A DNA stretch of 64,000 nt from an uncultured Bacteroidales bacterium (GTDB taxonomy: Bacteria; Bacteroidota; Bacteroidia; Bacteroidales; Porphyromonadaceae), in assembly GCA_947290775.1 (NCBI GenBank), contig CAMYPM010000009.1:1-64000 (forward strand), written 5' to 3'. Below the pieces are notes generated by a model. The model ran no database searches, was not told where the DNA came from, and was given only the letters and a program-made list of their open reading frames with translations. Below, one piece after another: positions 37,600 to 48,573 of the stretch. Numbering within the stretch: position 1 is the stretch's first letter; every line of letters begins with the position of its first letter. Both the position numbers and the translations under genes were made by a program.

Positions 37600-38208
37600 T
37601 TATTTCTCGTATAATTGGCGAATAATGGACACGCAGTTGTCCTCTCCCAAGCGACCGCTGTTGAGCGTAATATGATATAGGTCGGCATCGCCCCAGTTCC
37701 GTCCGGTGTAGTAGCGATAGTGCCTCTTGCGGTCACGGTCATGCTTTATAATCTGTTTGGCGGCCTCATTGTCACTCTCCACGCCATGGTACAAGTCAAC
37801 GATACGACGTATGCGACTTTCATTATCGGCATGGATGAATACATTCAGTACATCCGTGCGCTCTCGTAAAATATAGTCGGCGGCTCGTCCCACAATGATG
37901 CAGGGACCTTTTGCTGCCAATGATGAGATTAGCTCGTATTGCTCCTTTAGAATACGATCATTGGGCGTAATGATCTGACCATGAAGATGCAGCCCATCTG
38001 CCGATAGGGGAACATAGTCCAAGGCACTTCCGCTTTCGTATTCACTATGCGATTCTACATAGGCTTTTGTAAACCCACATTTCTTTGCAAGCTCTTCGAT
38101 TATTCTTCGGTCAAAAAAGGGAATATCAAGCTCCTCAGCCAGTCGCCTTCCTATAGTGCGGCCGCCGCTGCCAAATTGACGACTTATAGTAATAATCCTA
38201 AATGGCAT
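37600..38208 (-). CDS. Cytidylate kinase-like protein
   Basis: From the ATG at 38208 the protein is 202 aa. The P-loop reads ITISRQFGSGGRTIGRRLAE (residues about 5-24), the form seen in the cytidylate-kinase-like family (AAA_26/Cytidylate_kin2) rather than true Cmk. GPCIIVGRAADYIL and RDRKRHYRYYTG are the other conserved parts. Phosphorylation of a nucleotide is inferred; the true substrate in Bacteroidales is not known. It is divergent from the thiamine operon, with its start near the operon's promoter. Confidence 0.82.
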   Translation of the reverse strand: MPFRIITISRQFGSGGRTIGRRLAEELDIPFFDRRIIEELAKKCGFTKAYVESHSEYESGSALDYVPLSADGLHLHGQIITPNDRILKEQYELISSLAAKGPCIIVGRAADYILRERTDVLNVFIHADNESRIRRIVDLYHGVESDNEAAKQIIKHDRDRKRHYRYYTGRNWGDADLYHITLNSGRLGEDNCVSIIRQLYEK

Positions 38209-38295
38209 AAATAAATACGTGTCCTTTATTTGGTGCAACTAAGTTACACATTTATGCGGAAAGAGTAGGTTATTCATTATTTCAAGTCAATTTAT

Positions 38296-38303
38296 TATCT
38301 TTG
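38296..38303 (+). promoter_or_regulatory. -7 element of the thiamine operon
   Basis: TATCTTTG fits TAnnTTTG. Transcription would start near 38310, about 40 nt before the riboswitch. Confidence 0.6.
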
Positions 38304-38350
38304 TCACAGCAAGGTATGGAAGCATTTGCTGTCGTACCATAGTGCTGTTT

Positions 38351-38432
38351 CTTGGGGGTGCACTTCCAATTAGTGGAGGGCTGAGATGATACCCGTAACC
38401 TGATCCGGATAATGCCGGCGTAGGGAAGAGAG
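38351..38432 (+). promoter_or_regulatory. TPP riboswitch (THI element)
   Basis: The THI-box core is clear: GGGGGTGC, then GGGCTGAGATGATACCCG, ACCTGATCCGGATAATGCC and GGCGTAGGGAAG. It binds thiamine pyrophosphate and lowers expression of the downstream thi genes when the cofactor is plentiful. About 120 nt lie between its end and thiS. No strong terminator hairpin with a T-run is evident there, so control of translation is likely. Confidence 0.97.
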
Positions 38433-38554
38433 ATAGAACAATACCAGAGCGAGATTCTCTCACAGGCTCATTTCTCCAATTCACCTTTATAAGTACATGC
38501 ACTATGTGTGTGAGTATGTAGTTGATTTACTTTGCATAGAGTGAATTAGGAAAC

Positions 38555-38758
38555 ATGATACAGATAACCATAAATGGGCAAGCGGATTCGGTAGCAGAGG
38601 GTACTTCCTTAGCTTCTTATCTTGAGGCTAAAGGATATCGCTCGGAGCATATCGCCGTTGCTGTCAATCAGAAAATAGTTAAGCGCAATCTACACGCCTC
38701 CACTAATCTAATGGAAGGCGATGCATTGATTATTATAGGAGCCGTGAAAGGTGGGTGA
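38555..38758 (+). CDS. thiS: Sulfur carrier protein ThiS
   Basis: The 67-aa ubiquitin-like protein ends in Gly-Gly (GAVKGG), the C-terminus adenylated by ThiF and turned into a thiocarboxylate that gives sulfur to the thiazole ring. The start lies behind GAATTAGGAAAC. It is the first gene after the riboswitch. Confidence 0.95.
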   Translation: MIQITINGQADSVAEGTSLASYLEAKGYRSEHIAVAVNQKIVKRNLHASTNLMEGDALIIIGAVKGG

Positions 38759-38776
38759 TTATCCCACTGCAAGTAA

Positions 38777-42585
<3,809 letters not shown>

Positions 42586-42595
42586 CACAATAAAT

Positions 42596-43384
42596 ATGAA
42601 TAAGTGTTTAGAAATAGCGGGACACTCTTTTACGTCCCGTCTGTTTGTGGGAACTGGTAAGTTCCAATCCAATGAAGCTATGAAAGCTGCTATTGTGGCT
42701 TCCGGTAGCCAGCTTGTTACGGTAGCCCTTAAACGTTTGGAAACAGGGTGCGATCACGACAGTCTAATGGAGCATATAACGAGTGTATCCGGCGTTACGC
42801 TGATGCCGAACACAAGTGGTGCACGCGATGCCGAAGAGGCTATATTCGCTGCACATTTAGCTCGTGAAGCTTTTCAAACAGATTTTATTAAAGTAGAGGT
42901 ACACCCCGATCCAAAGTACCTTTTGCCTGATCCGATCGAAACACTCAAAACAGTCGAACAACTCGTAAAAGAGGGCTTCATCGTATTGCCCTATGTGCAA
43001 GCCGATCCCGTACTCTGTAAGCGTATTGCTGAGGCAGGTGCGGCTGTGGTTATGCCTTTAGGTGCTCCCATTGGTTCCAACAAAGGATTGCGGACCAAGG
43101 ACTTTTTGCAGATCATCATCGAGGAGAGTCAAGTGCCTGTTGTAGTAGATGCTGGTATAGGCACTCCTTCGCAAGCTGCCGAGGCAATGGAAATGGGTGC
43201 CGATGCGGTGCTCATTAATACGGCTATAGCTATGGCGAGAGATAGTGAACGCATGGCGCGTGCCTTTGCGCAAGCTGTTGTGGCCGGACGTGAGGCCTAT
43301 GAAGCAGGTTTGCCCGGTGTCTCTAACTTCGCCGCAGCGACTTCTCCATTACAAGGATTCTTTGATAATAGAAAGGACGAATAA
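42596..43384 (+). CDS. thiG: Thiazole synthase ThiG
   Basis: ThiG joins 1-deoxy-D-xylulose 5-phosphate, dehydroglycine and ThiS-thiocarboxylate into the thiazole phosphate. The 262-aa TIM-barrel protein has [82 protein letters not shown] and [11 protein letters not shown]. Immediately followed by thiH, with no gap. Confidence 0.97.
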   Translation: MNKCLEIAGHSFTSRLFVGTGKFQSNEAMKAAIVASGSQLVTVALKRLETGCDHDSLMEHITSVSGVTLMPNTSGARDAEEAIFAAHLAREAFQTDFIKVEVHPDPKYLLPDPIETLKTVEQLVKEGFIVLPYVQADPVLCKRIAEAGAAVVMPLGAPIGSNKGLRTKDFLQIIIEESQVPVVVDAGIGTPSQAAEAMEMGADAVLINTAIAMARDSERMARAFAQAVVAGREAYEAGLPGVSNFAAATSPLQGFFDNRKDE

Positions 43385-44491
43385 ATGAGCTTCTACGATC
43401 ATATACTAACCTACGACTGGGACACGGAAGAACAGTCTATTTTTAGTAAAACGGAAGCAGACGTAGCTCGTGCAATAGCAGCGGAGCGGCCTACTTTGGA
43501 AGATTTTAAGGCGCTTATCTCACCGGCGGCCGAGGGATTCCTGGATCAAATGGCAATCAAGGCACAGCAGCTTACCCAGCAGCGATTCGGCAGAACCATT
43601 CAGATGTACGTGCCGCTCTATCTGTCCAATTTCTGCACTAATAACTGTATTTACTGTGGCTTTAGTAGTCATAACGCAATCAAGCGTAAGAAGCTCACGG
43701 TAGATGAGGTAATGCTCGAAATAGAAGTGCTTAAGAAGTGGGGCTTTCGTCACATACTGATTGTTTCCGGTGAGGCTCCCAAGCTCACGGATACAGCCTA
43801 TTATAAGGAAATTGTAGATGCGATCAGACCCCATTTTGCCCAAATATCGTTGGAAGTACAGCCTTTGGAAGTCGAGGAGTACAAAACGCTAAGTGATAGC
43901 GGCGTTAGCTTTGTATGCGTCTATCAAGAGACTTACAACCATAAGGTCTATCCTCAGTTCCATCTGAAAGGGAAAAAGATGGATTATCGCTACCGACTGG
44001 AGACTCCGGAGCGTTGTGCACAAGCCGGAATGCGTAAGATGGGTATCGGGGCTTTACTCGGATTACAGAATTGGCGTACTGATTCCTATTTCACCGCTAT
44101 GCACATGAATTGGATGGAGAAGCATTACTGGATGATGAAGTTCTCTATCTCACTTCCGCGACTAAGGCCTCATGTAGGCGCCTTTATGCCGAAAGATCCT
44201 ATTACGGACAAACAAATGGCTCAACTAATTATGGCATATCGTCTGTTCAATCCGGAGGTAGACATATCTCTTTCTACTCGCGAAAGCTCTGAATTTAGAG
44301 ATTTGGCGATGCGAATAGGGGTTACTACTATGAGTGCGGCTTCCAGTACAGAGCCGGGCGGTTATGCTACGCACGATGTGGAGTTAGAGCAGTTTAGTAT
44401 CAACGACGGACGCTCCGTTGAGGAAATGGCTGCGGCTATTCGTGCTCAAAACTATGAGCCGGTGTGGAAAGATTGGGATAGTTGGTTGTAA
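43385..44491 (+). CDS. thiH: 2-iminoacetate synthase ThiH
   Basis: ThiH is a radical SAM enzyme that cleaves tyrosine to dehydroglycine (2-iminoacetate) and p-cresol, feeding ThiG. The 368-aa protein has the radical SAM cluster motif C84-x3-C88-x2-C91 (FCTNNCIYCGFS) and the ThiH-type sequence RHILIVSGEAPKLT and LSTRESSEFRD. The presence of ThiH rather than the oxidase ThiO fits an anaerobe. The start ATG directly follows the thiG stop. Confidence 0.96.
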   Translation: MSFYDHILTYDWDTEEQSIFSKTEADVARAIAAERPTLEDFKALISPAAEGFLDQMAIKAQQLTQQRFGRTIQMYVPLYLSNFCTNNCIYCGFSSHNAIKRKKLTVDEVMLEIEVLKKWGFRHILIVSGEAPKLTDTAYYKEIVDAIRPHFAQISLEVQPLEVEEYKTLSDSGVSFVCVYQETYNHKVYPQFHLKGKKMDYRYRLETPERCAQAGMRKMGIGALLGLQNWRTDSYFTAMHMNWMEKHYWMMKFSISLPRLRPHVGAFMPKDPITDKQMAQLIMAYRLFNPEVDISLSTRESSEFRDLAMRIGVTTMSAASSTEPGGYATHDVELEQFSINDGRSVEEMAAAIRAQNYEPVWKDWDSWL

Positions 44492-45208
44492 GTGGCTATT
44501 CAATTAACTCAGGAGGAAAGATTGCGCTATGAGCGCCAACTGATGCTACCTCAAATCGGCGAAGCTGAACAATTGTTGCTGAAAAAGCAGCGTGTGCTGA
44601 TCGTCGGTTCTGGTGGCATCGGCTCTCCGCTCGTGTACTACTTAGCCGCTTCCGGTGTGGGCGCGCTCCGCATTGTGGATGGAGATGTCGTTTCGCTTTC
44701 CAACCTACAGCGTCAGATCCTCTTTCAAACTGCCGATATGGGAAAGCCTAAAGCGGAGGTGGCTGCACAGAGAGCACAAGCAATCAATCCGAATTGTCGT
44801 GCCGAAGGCGTGGTTGACCGCTTTACGGAGCGTAATGCAATCGAACTCATTTCCGGCTGTTCTATAATAGTAGATGCTACCGATAATTTATCCAGTCGCT
44901 ACTTACTGGATCGTGTGGCGCAGCAGGCTAATATTCCCTACTTGTATGGTGCTATTGAAGGGTATCTGTTTCAGGTAGCGCTCTTTACCTATAGGGAGGG
45001 GCAGGCTTCCTATCGGGAGCTATTCCCTGAGTTCGATGCTGACAAAGAGCAATTGCCCGTTGCGGTGTTTGGACCTGCTGTGGGCGTTTTAGGATCCCTC
45101 ATGGCTGCACAAGTTATCAAAGCAATGCTGCATATTGGAGATACTTTGGAAAATAAGCTTTTGCAATGCGATGTTCGTTCATTACAGTGTAATCTAATCT
45201 CTTTATAG
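44492..45208 (+). CDS. thiF: ThiS adenylyltransferase ThiF (HesA/MoeB/ThiF family)
   Basis: ThiF activates the ThiS C-terminus with ATP. The 238-aa protein starts at GTG 44492, directly after the thiH stop. The nucleotide-binding GSGGIGSP is at 39-46, followed by NLQRQILF and DATDNLSSRY. The usual CxxC zinc pair and the catalytic cysteine before GVLGP are absent: the region reads GQASYRELFPEFDADKEQLP, then VAVFGPAVGVLGS. Cysteines occur only later (LLQCDVRSLQCN). Either zinc is dispensable here, or ligands have moved. The operon position still fixes its role with good confidence. Confidence 0.88.
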   Translation: MAIQLTQEERLRYERQLMLPQIGEAEQLLLKKQRVLIVGSGGIGSPLVYYLAASGVGALRIVDGDVVSLSNLQRQILFQTADMGKPKAEVAAQRAQAINPNCRAEGVVDRFTERNAIELISGCSIIVDATDNLSSRYLLDRVAQQANIPYLYGAIEGYLFQVALFTYREGQASYRELFPEFDADKEQLPVAVFGPAVGVLGSLMAAQVIKAMLHIGDTLENKLLQCDVRSLQCNLISL

Positions 45209-45248
45209 CCGGGTAACTAACGAATACACAGCTCCATAGTGGAGAGAA

Positions 45249-45284
45249 AGGTGCAGGTTCATTGGAGAGCCTGCACTTTTTTAT
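45249..45284 (+). terminator. Terminator of the thiamine operon
   Basis: GTGCAGG and CCTGCAC form a 7-bp stem, followed by TTTTTTATTTT. Confidence 0.8.
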
Positions 45285-45352
45285 TTTCCTCGCTAATTCC
45301 ATAGCTGCCTCCTCTCTGTCGTTGACAGCTATAGGCTTGCGAACTTTGAGAA

Positions 45353-45418
45353 ATAGATCTGTATCTTTCAAATGAAACATCAGAACCTTTCAATCGAAAC
45401 ATCACTATCTTTTTGCTC
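45353..45418. repeat. Three 22-nt tandem repeat units
   Basis: Units at 45353-45374, 45375-45396 and 45397-45418 are each 22 nt. They match the family at 15018-15083 (ATCTGTATCTTTCAAATG, AAACATCAGAACCTTTCAA, AAACATCACTATCTTT). They lie between the thiamine operon and the phage island. Confidence 0.75.
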
Positions 45419-45436
45419 GCTCAAAATATCTATTGC

Positions 45437-45477
45437 GGTGCGATAATGCGCTCTATCTCGGCAGTGCGTGCTTCGGT
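45437..45477 (-). pseudogene. 41-bp fragment of the scaffold-like gene
   Basis: These 41 bp match 48067-48107, inside the scaffold-like gene, at 39 of 41 positions and in the same orientation. It marks the left end of the island and shows that phage sequence has been copied or joined here. Confidence 0.75.
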
Positions 45478-45500
45478 TCTGCTGTTGTGCGATTAGTTTG

Positions 45501-45508
45501 TATTTTTG
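45501..45508 (+). promoter_or_regulatory. Promoter-like box 1
   Basis: GATTAGTTTG followed by TATTTTTG (TAnnTTTG), 20 bp before the 83-aa gene. The -33 part is weak, because the fragment junction replaces it. Confidence 0.5.
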
Positions 45509-45527
45509 GTGTCAAACGTTGTATGCT

Positions 45528-45779
45528 ATGAAGAATAGAGACTATACAGATTTACGTAATAAGACCATATTTGACTTCTGCACGGATGAGGAACTTATGG
45601 ATAGTGGGTTTGAGTTTATCGTGAAGGATAAGGATCGATATATGCGTTTTGTTAAAGAGAATCCGTCCCAAAATGCCTTTTGGTTACTCAGAATCGGTGT
45701 TAATGTTTTAAAAGACGAACACTTTGTTGAAGCTGTAGAACGGGAGTTTGCGGATCTCACTATTCCTGGGCTTGAATGA
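45528..45779 (+). CDS. Small protein, candidate immunity protein (copy A)
   Basis: The 83-aa acidic protein begins MKNRDYTDLRNKTIFDFCTD. Its first 20 residues are identical to the 81-aa protein at 46505, while the rest (EELMDSGFEFIVKDKDRYMR and on) is unrelated. It has no signal peptide or membrane segment. It ends 1 bp from the end of a convergent minus-strand gene. I do not recognise a family. Small, acidic, variable, own promoter-like box, and placement in a phage toxin island suggest an immunity protein; this is inference. Confidence 0.65.
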   Translation: MKNRDYTDLRNKTIFDFCTDEELMDSGFEFIVKDKDRYMRFVKENPSQNAFWLLRIGVNVLKDEHFVEAVEREFADLTIPGLE

Positions 45780-45780
45780 G

Positions 45781-46062
45781 CTAAAATATTTTATCTCTTT
45801 TGAGAAACTTCTCTATGTCAGTTATTATTATCTCCTCAGAATAGCTTTCTCTGCATATATTTACTAATTGTTCCACTTGTGCCTTTGTTATATACTCACC
45901 GTCTAATCGTTTGAAGTTTTTCAATCCACCCTCAAGGAGAGCGTTAATTGCGTTCTCCTTTTGTTTTGAGTATTTCCCGTCAAAAAGCCTTGCCTTTGCT
46001 GTCTGCAAAACTTTATCTTTGTCGAGCTTAATGTCTGTGTCTGTTGCTGCATTGTTGTGCAT
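45781..46062 (-). CDS. Small phage-island protein with variable C-terminus (copy A)
   Basis: The 93-aa protein begins MHNNAATDTDIKLDKDKVLQ. Its residues about 10-70 (TAKARLFDGKYSKQKENAIN, LLEGGLKNFKRLDGEYITKA, QVEQLVNIC) are shared with the minus-strand frame at 46740. The last 23 residues (ESYSEEIIITDIEKFLKRDK and on) are unlike that copy. No family is recognised. It converges on the 83-aa gene. It could be a trimmed toxin, a second immunity type, or a phage protein whose tail was exchanged. Confidence 0.6.
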   Translation of the reverse strand: MHNNAATDTDIKLDKDKVLQTAKARLFDGKYSKQKENAINALLEGGLKNFKRLDGEYITKAQVEQLVNICRESYSEEIIITDIEKFLKRDKIF

Positions 46063-46073
46063 AGTGTTTAGTA

Positions 46074-46104
46074 TTTGTGGTTATACGATTAGTTATTACT
46101 TTTG
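46074..46104 (+). promoter_or_regulatory. Promoter-like box 2
   Basis: TTTG at 46074-46077, 19 nt, then TACTTTTG at 46097-46104: a full Bacteroidetes promoter. No intact plus-strand gene follows. Confidence 0.55.
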
Positions 46105-46269
46105 CAGCACAAAACCTCTTGTGGTAATAAGTCGCCTTGGGTTTTTAAGTGCCAAGGGGGGGCTGGTTATCATAGGGGGTTTTCTTTATGGGGGCTTTAT
46201 GTGGTTAACTATTCGGAGATCGTTACTAATGCTGTGTAGGACCTATTCTCCATTAGGCAGCTCTCGTAC

Positions 46270-46446
46270 TTACAATCCAGCTGTTACGACATGCCCTAAC
46301 TCTTTTGATATATCCCTGCTTATGTAGTAGCAACTACCGATTGGCTGAGTTTGCTTTTCTATAGCCTTTACAAACTCGTCCGCTGCGTTTATCATTCCTT
46401 TGTCTTCTCTCGGCTTGATGCCTTCGTATTGCGGTTGTTGCCTCAT
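46270..46446 (-). pseudogene. Truncated toxin tail (copy A)
   Basis: The 58-aa frame MRQQPQYEGIKPRE to GHVVTAGL contains DEFVKAIEKQTQPIGSCYYI and SRDISKELGHVVTA, which matches the MuF toxin C-terminus (DIIKAIEKQTRPIGSRYHIG, WDISKKLGHVVTA). It then stops and lacks the following DPQ segment and the upstream catalytic cysteine. It is a remnant holding only the histidine part of the papain fold. Confidence 0.75.
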
Positions 46447-46455
46447 TTTTGTTCG

Positions 46456-46485
46456 TTGTTTTGTGTAGATTAGTTTGTATTTTTG
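46456..46485 (+). promoter_or_regulatory. Promoter-like box 3
   Basis: TTG at 46456-46458, 19 nt, then TATTTTTG at 46478-46485, 19 bp before the 81-aa gene. Confidence 0.6.
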
Positions 46486-46504
46486 ATGTCAAACGTTGTA
46501 TGCT

Positions 46505-46750
46505 ATGAAGAATAGAGACTATACAGATTTACGTAATAAGACCATATTTGACTTCTGCACGGATAAGAAAGTCCTAGAAGATATCGCCATATTCACTGAT
46601 AAAGAAGAATACTTGAAGCTTTCCGAGTCTTGTAAGGGTGTCCGTTGGAAAAACATGTTGATTTTTGCAGAATACTCAGGCAATAAAGAGCTGGAAGATG
46701 CTGTTAGGAAGGAGTTTGCTGAAGAAATAAGAGCCCTATTCAATGAGTAA
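46505..46750 (+). CDS. Small protein, candidate immunity protein (copy B)
   Basis: The 81-aa protein shares its first 20 residues with the 83-aa protein of copy A, then differs (KKVLEDIAIFTDKEEYLKLS to AEEIRALFNE). It is acidic and soluble. Its 3' end overlaps the end of the convergent minus-strand frame by 11 bp. Candidate immunity function is inferred from context and from the constant-head/variable-tail pattern, not from homology. Confidence 0.65.
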   Translation: MKNRDYTDLRNKTIFDFCTDKKVLEDIAIFTDKEEYLKLSESCKGVRWKNMLIFAEYSGNKELEDAVRKEFAEEIRALFNE

Positions 46751-46970
46751 GAGAATCTAGTATTGCATTTCTCTTCAGCCAATATTCAATCCTGCTAGCA
46801 TCCCATTTGTCTCTGCACATATTTACTAATAGTTCCACTTGTGCCTTTGTTATATACTCACCGTCTAATCGTTTGAAGTCTTTCAATCCACCCTCAAGGA
46901 GAGCGTTAACTGCGTTCTCCTTTTGTTTTGTATAGTCTCCGTCAAAAAGCCCTGCCTTTGCGGTCTGCAA
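46740..46970 (-). pseudogene. Small phage-island protein, 5' end degraded (copy B)
   Basis: The frame holds the same core as the 93-aa protein (TAKAGLFDGDYTKQKENAVN, LLEGGLKDFKRLDGEYITKA) but a different tail (CRDKWDASRIEYWLKRNAIL). It has no in-frame ATG: the only ATG upstream (in GCAAAAATGAAG) is out of frame, and a stop lies just before it. A TTG at 46970 could serve as start, giving 76 aa. A one-base frameshift at the original start is the simplest reading. Confidence 0.55.
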
Positions 46971-47031
46971 AACTTTGTCTTTGTCGAGCTTAATGTCTTT
47001 GTCTATTACTTCATTTTTGCTCGGTGTTTAG

Positions 47032-47058
47032 TTATTGTGCGATTAATTATTATTTTTG
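47032..47058 (+). promoter_or_regulatory. Promoter-like box 4
   Basis: TTATTGTGCGATTAATTAT followed by TATTTTTG at 47051-47058; the -33 position reads TTAG. No intact plus-strand gene follows. Confidence 0.45.
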
Positions 47059-47223
47059 CTGTGTAAAACCTCTTGTGGTAATAAGTCGCCTTGGGTTTTT
47101 AAGTGCCAAGGGGGGGCTGGTTATCATAGGGGGTTTTCTTTATGGGGGCTTTATGTGGTTAACTATTCGGAGATCGTTACTAATGCTGTGTAGGACCTAT
47201 TCTCCATTAGGCAGCTCTCGTAC

Positions 47224-47412
47224 TTACAATCCAGCTGTTACGACATGCCCTAACTCTTTTGATATATCCCTGCTTATGTAGTAGCAACTACCGATTGGCT
47301 GAGTTTGCTTTTCTATAGCCTTTACAAACTCGTCCGCTGCGTTATCATTCCTTTGTCGTTTCGCTACTTTCTCTCTCGGCTTGATGCCTTCGTATCGCGG
47401 TTGCTGCTTCAT
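47224..47412 (-). pseudogene. Truncated toxin tail (copy B)
   Basis: The 62-aa frame starts MKQQPRYEGIKPREKVAKRQ and ends SKELGHVVTAGL, near identical to copy A and again cut before the DPQ motif. Its first 25 residues match DNA at the end of the methyltransferase gene (48528-48595), read in a different frame. This suggests a recombination join. Confidence 0.7.
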
Positions 47413-47427
47413 TTTTTGTTCGGTGTT

Positions 47428-47459
47428 TTTGTTATTGTTAGATTAGTTTGTACTTTTTG
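47428..47459 (+). promoter_or_regulatory. Promoter-like box 5
   Basis: TTTG at 47428-47431, 19 nt (TTATTGTTAGATTAGTTTG), then TACTTTTTG, one base longer than consensus. It precedes the 109-aa gene by 19 bp. Confidence 0.55.
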
Positions 47460-47478
47460 GTGCTGGAAACTCTGAGTT

Positions 47479-47808
47479 ATGACAAGAGAGGAATTGATTA
47501 AGCAGTGCCGATACTACAAAGGCGAAGATGAGTGTCCGTTTGACGGAGAGCTTGGTGACTATTGGGGAATAGAGGAGATATTTGTCAATAGCAAAGGCAT
47601 CCTCAATGAGGATGACGCTAGCTACTACAAAGCTGTTGGAGGAAAGCCTTACTCTGGTATTCCGCTTCCACTGCTTATCATCTTCTTTCATTTTTGGGGT
47701 AAGGGAGTCCATGGGGTTAAGGATAGCCTTCCCTCGTTTTATCGGATGATAGACGATTATCTTTTCGTTGCTAATAGTCATTATCCAGAGGATGTAATCC
47801 CATCTTAA
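47479..47808 (+). CDS. Small protein MTREELIKQCRYYKGE, candidate immunity protein
   Basis: The 109-aa protein begins MTREELIKQCRYYKGEDECP and contains DYWGIEEIFV and a hydrophobic stretch (GIPLPLLIIFFHFWGKG). Small Bacteroidetes proteins opening with a similar (K)EELIKxCRYYKGE motif are familiar to me beside variable genes, but I cannot name a family. It overlaps the 3' end of the scaffold-like gene by 4 bp, tail to tail. It has its own promoter-like box. An immunity role is inferred. Confidence 0.65.
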   Translation: MTREELIKQCRYYKGEDECPFDGELGDYWGIEEIFVNSKGILNEDDASYYKAVGGKPYSGIPLPLLIIFFHFWGKGVHGVKDSLPSFYRMIDDYLFVANSHYPEDVIPS

Positions 47809-48452
47809 TATCCAATGTCGCTGTCTTTCACGTATGACAACGGCTTCAACTCTTGTCCTATAACCTCGGCAGTTTCCTTGTCGCTTGCCTTGCTTCCGCT
47901 TGATGTGCTTTCTGTGGGTCTGCCAAAGACTGCTCCTTGCGCCTTTGCGTTCTTATCCAACTCTGCCACTTCGGCTTGGATGGTGCTGCGCAGCGTTTTG
48001 TAGTCCTCCTCGGGTAGAGCCGTGTAGGCGGTGCGCCTGTAAACGGCTTTGAGCGTGTCGTTGAGGGGTGCGATGATGCGCTCTATCTCGGCTGTGCGTG
48101 CTTCGGTGGTGCGTTGCGTCTCGATAGCGTCCAGGCGTGCTTGCAGAGCGGTGAGCTGAGCTTTTAGGCTGTCGGCTGTCTCGGGTTGTTGAGTGGGCAG
48201 CGGTGGCGGTGTAGTGGCGGTGCGCTGCTGCGCTGTAGCGTTTGTAGCGGTCGGCTGAGGCTGTGTGGCTTGTGCTTCGGGCTTGCTACCTGCTGCGGTC
48301 TGTGTTGCGGCTGTGCTTGTCTGCGTAGTCGGTGCGGCTTGCTCCGTTGCTGCGTTGCTTTGCTCGGTTGATGCCTGCTGTGCTGCCGTGTTGGCGGTGC
48401 TTGCTGCCGTGTTGGCGGTCGGGGTTGCCCCCTCGTTCGTTTCTTTGGTCAT
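47805..48452 (-). CDS. Scaffold-like phage protein with low-complexity N-terminus
   Basis: In the 215-aa protein, residues 1-95 are almost only A, T, Q, P and S. A predicted coiled coil follows (DSLKAQLTALQARLDAIETQ), then an acidic C-terminus. This layout fits a capsid scaffolding/assembly protein of Mu-like phages, usually found after MuF, but no catalytic motif is seen. GC content is clearly higher than the neighbouring host genes. The inner part 48067-48107 is duplicated at 45437-45477. Confidence 0.55.
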   Translation of the reverse strand: MTKETNEGATPTANTAASTANTAAQQASTEQSNAATEQAAPTTQTSTAATQTAAGSKPEAQATQPQPTATNATAQQRTATTPPPLPTQQPETADSLKAQLTALQARLDAIETQRTTEARTAEIERIIAPLNDTLKAVYRRTAYTALPEEDYKTLRSTIQAEVAELDKNAKAQGAVFGRPTESTSSGSKASDKETAEVIGQELKPLSYVKDSDIGY

Positions 48453-48573
48453 AGGTTGGTTGGTTAATCCGTTTGCAAATATAGTGTTCTAAATAGTTCA
48501 ATTTGAGGAAATTGCACAAATGTCGGAAACTCGTCCGCTTCGGTTAGCTTTCCTTTGGCGTTTCGCTGCTTTT

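Larger units (their letters stand above)
45480..47424. repeat. Tandem duplication of about 970 bp with divergent centres
   Basis: Copy A (45480-46450) and copy B (46455-47424) have the same layout: promoter-like box, small plus-strand gene, convergent minus-strand gene, second promoter-like box, and a toxin-tail remnant. Outer parts are near identical, for example about 60 bp at the plus-gene start and about 390 bp around the toxin tails. The centres 45588-45848 and 46565-46808 are not alike. Confidence 0.85.

Noticed and set aside
38433..38554. Transcription terminator controlled by the TPP riboswitch
   Set aside because: Short complementary pieces exist (GAGA and TCTC), but no strong stem with a T-run is seen, so translational control is preferred.
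45911..46327. Plus-strand frame of 138 codons
   Set aside because: Lies antisense to the 93-aa gene and a toxin-tail remnant. A near copy of its 3' half occurs at 47024-47281, because the whole segment is duplicated, not because it is a gene.
48186..48492. Plus-strand cysteine/alanine-rich frames
   Set aside because: They are antisense to the Ala/Thr/Gln repeat region of the scaffold-like gene and arise from its biased codons.
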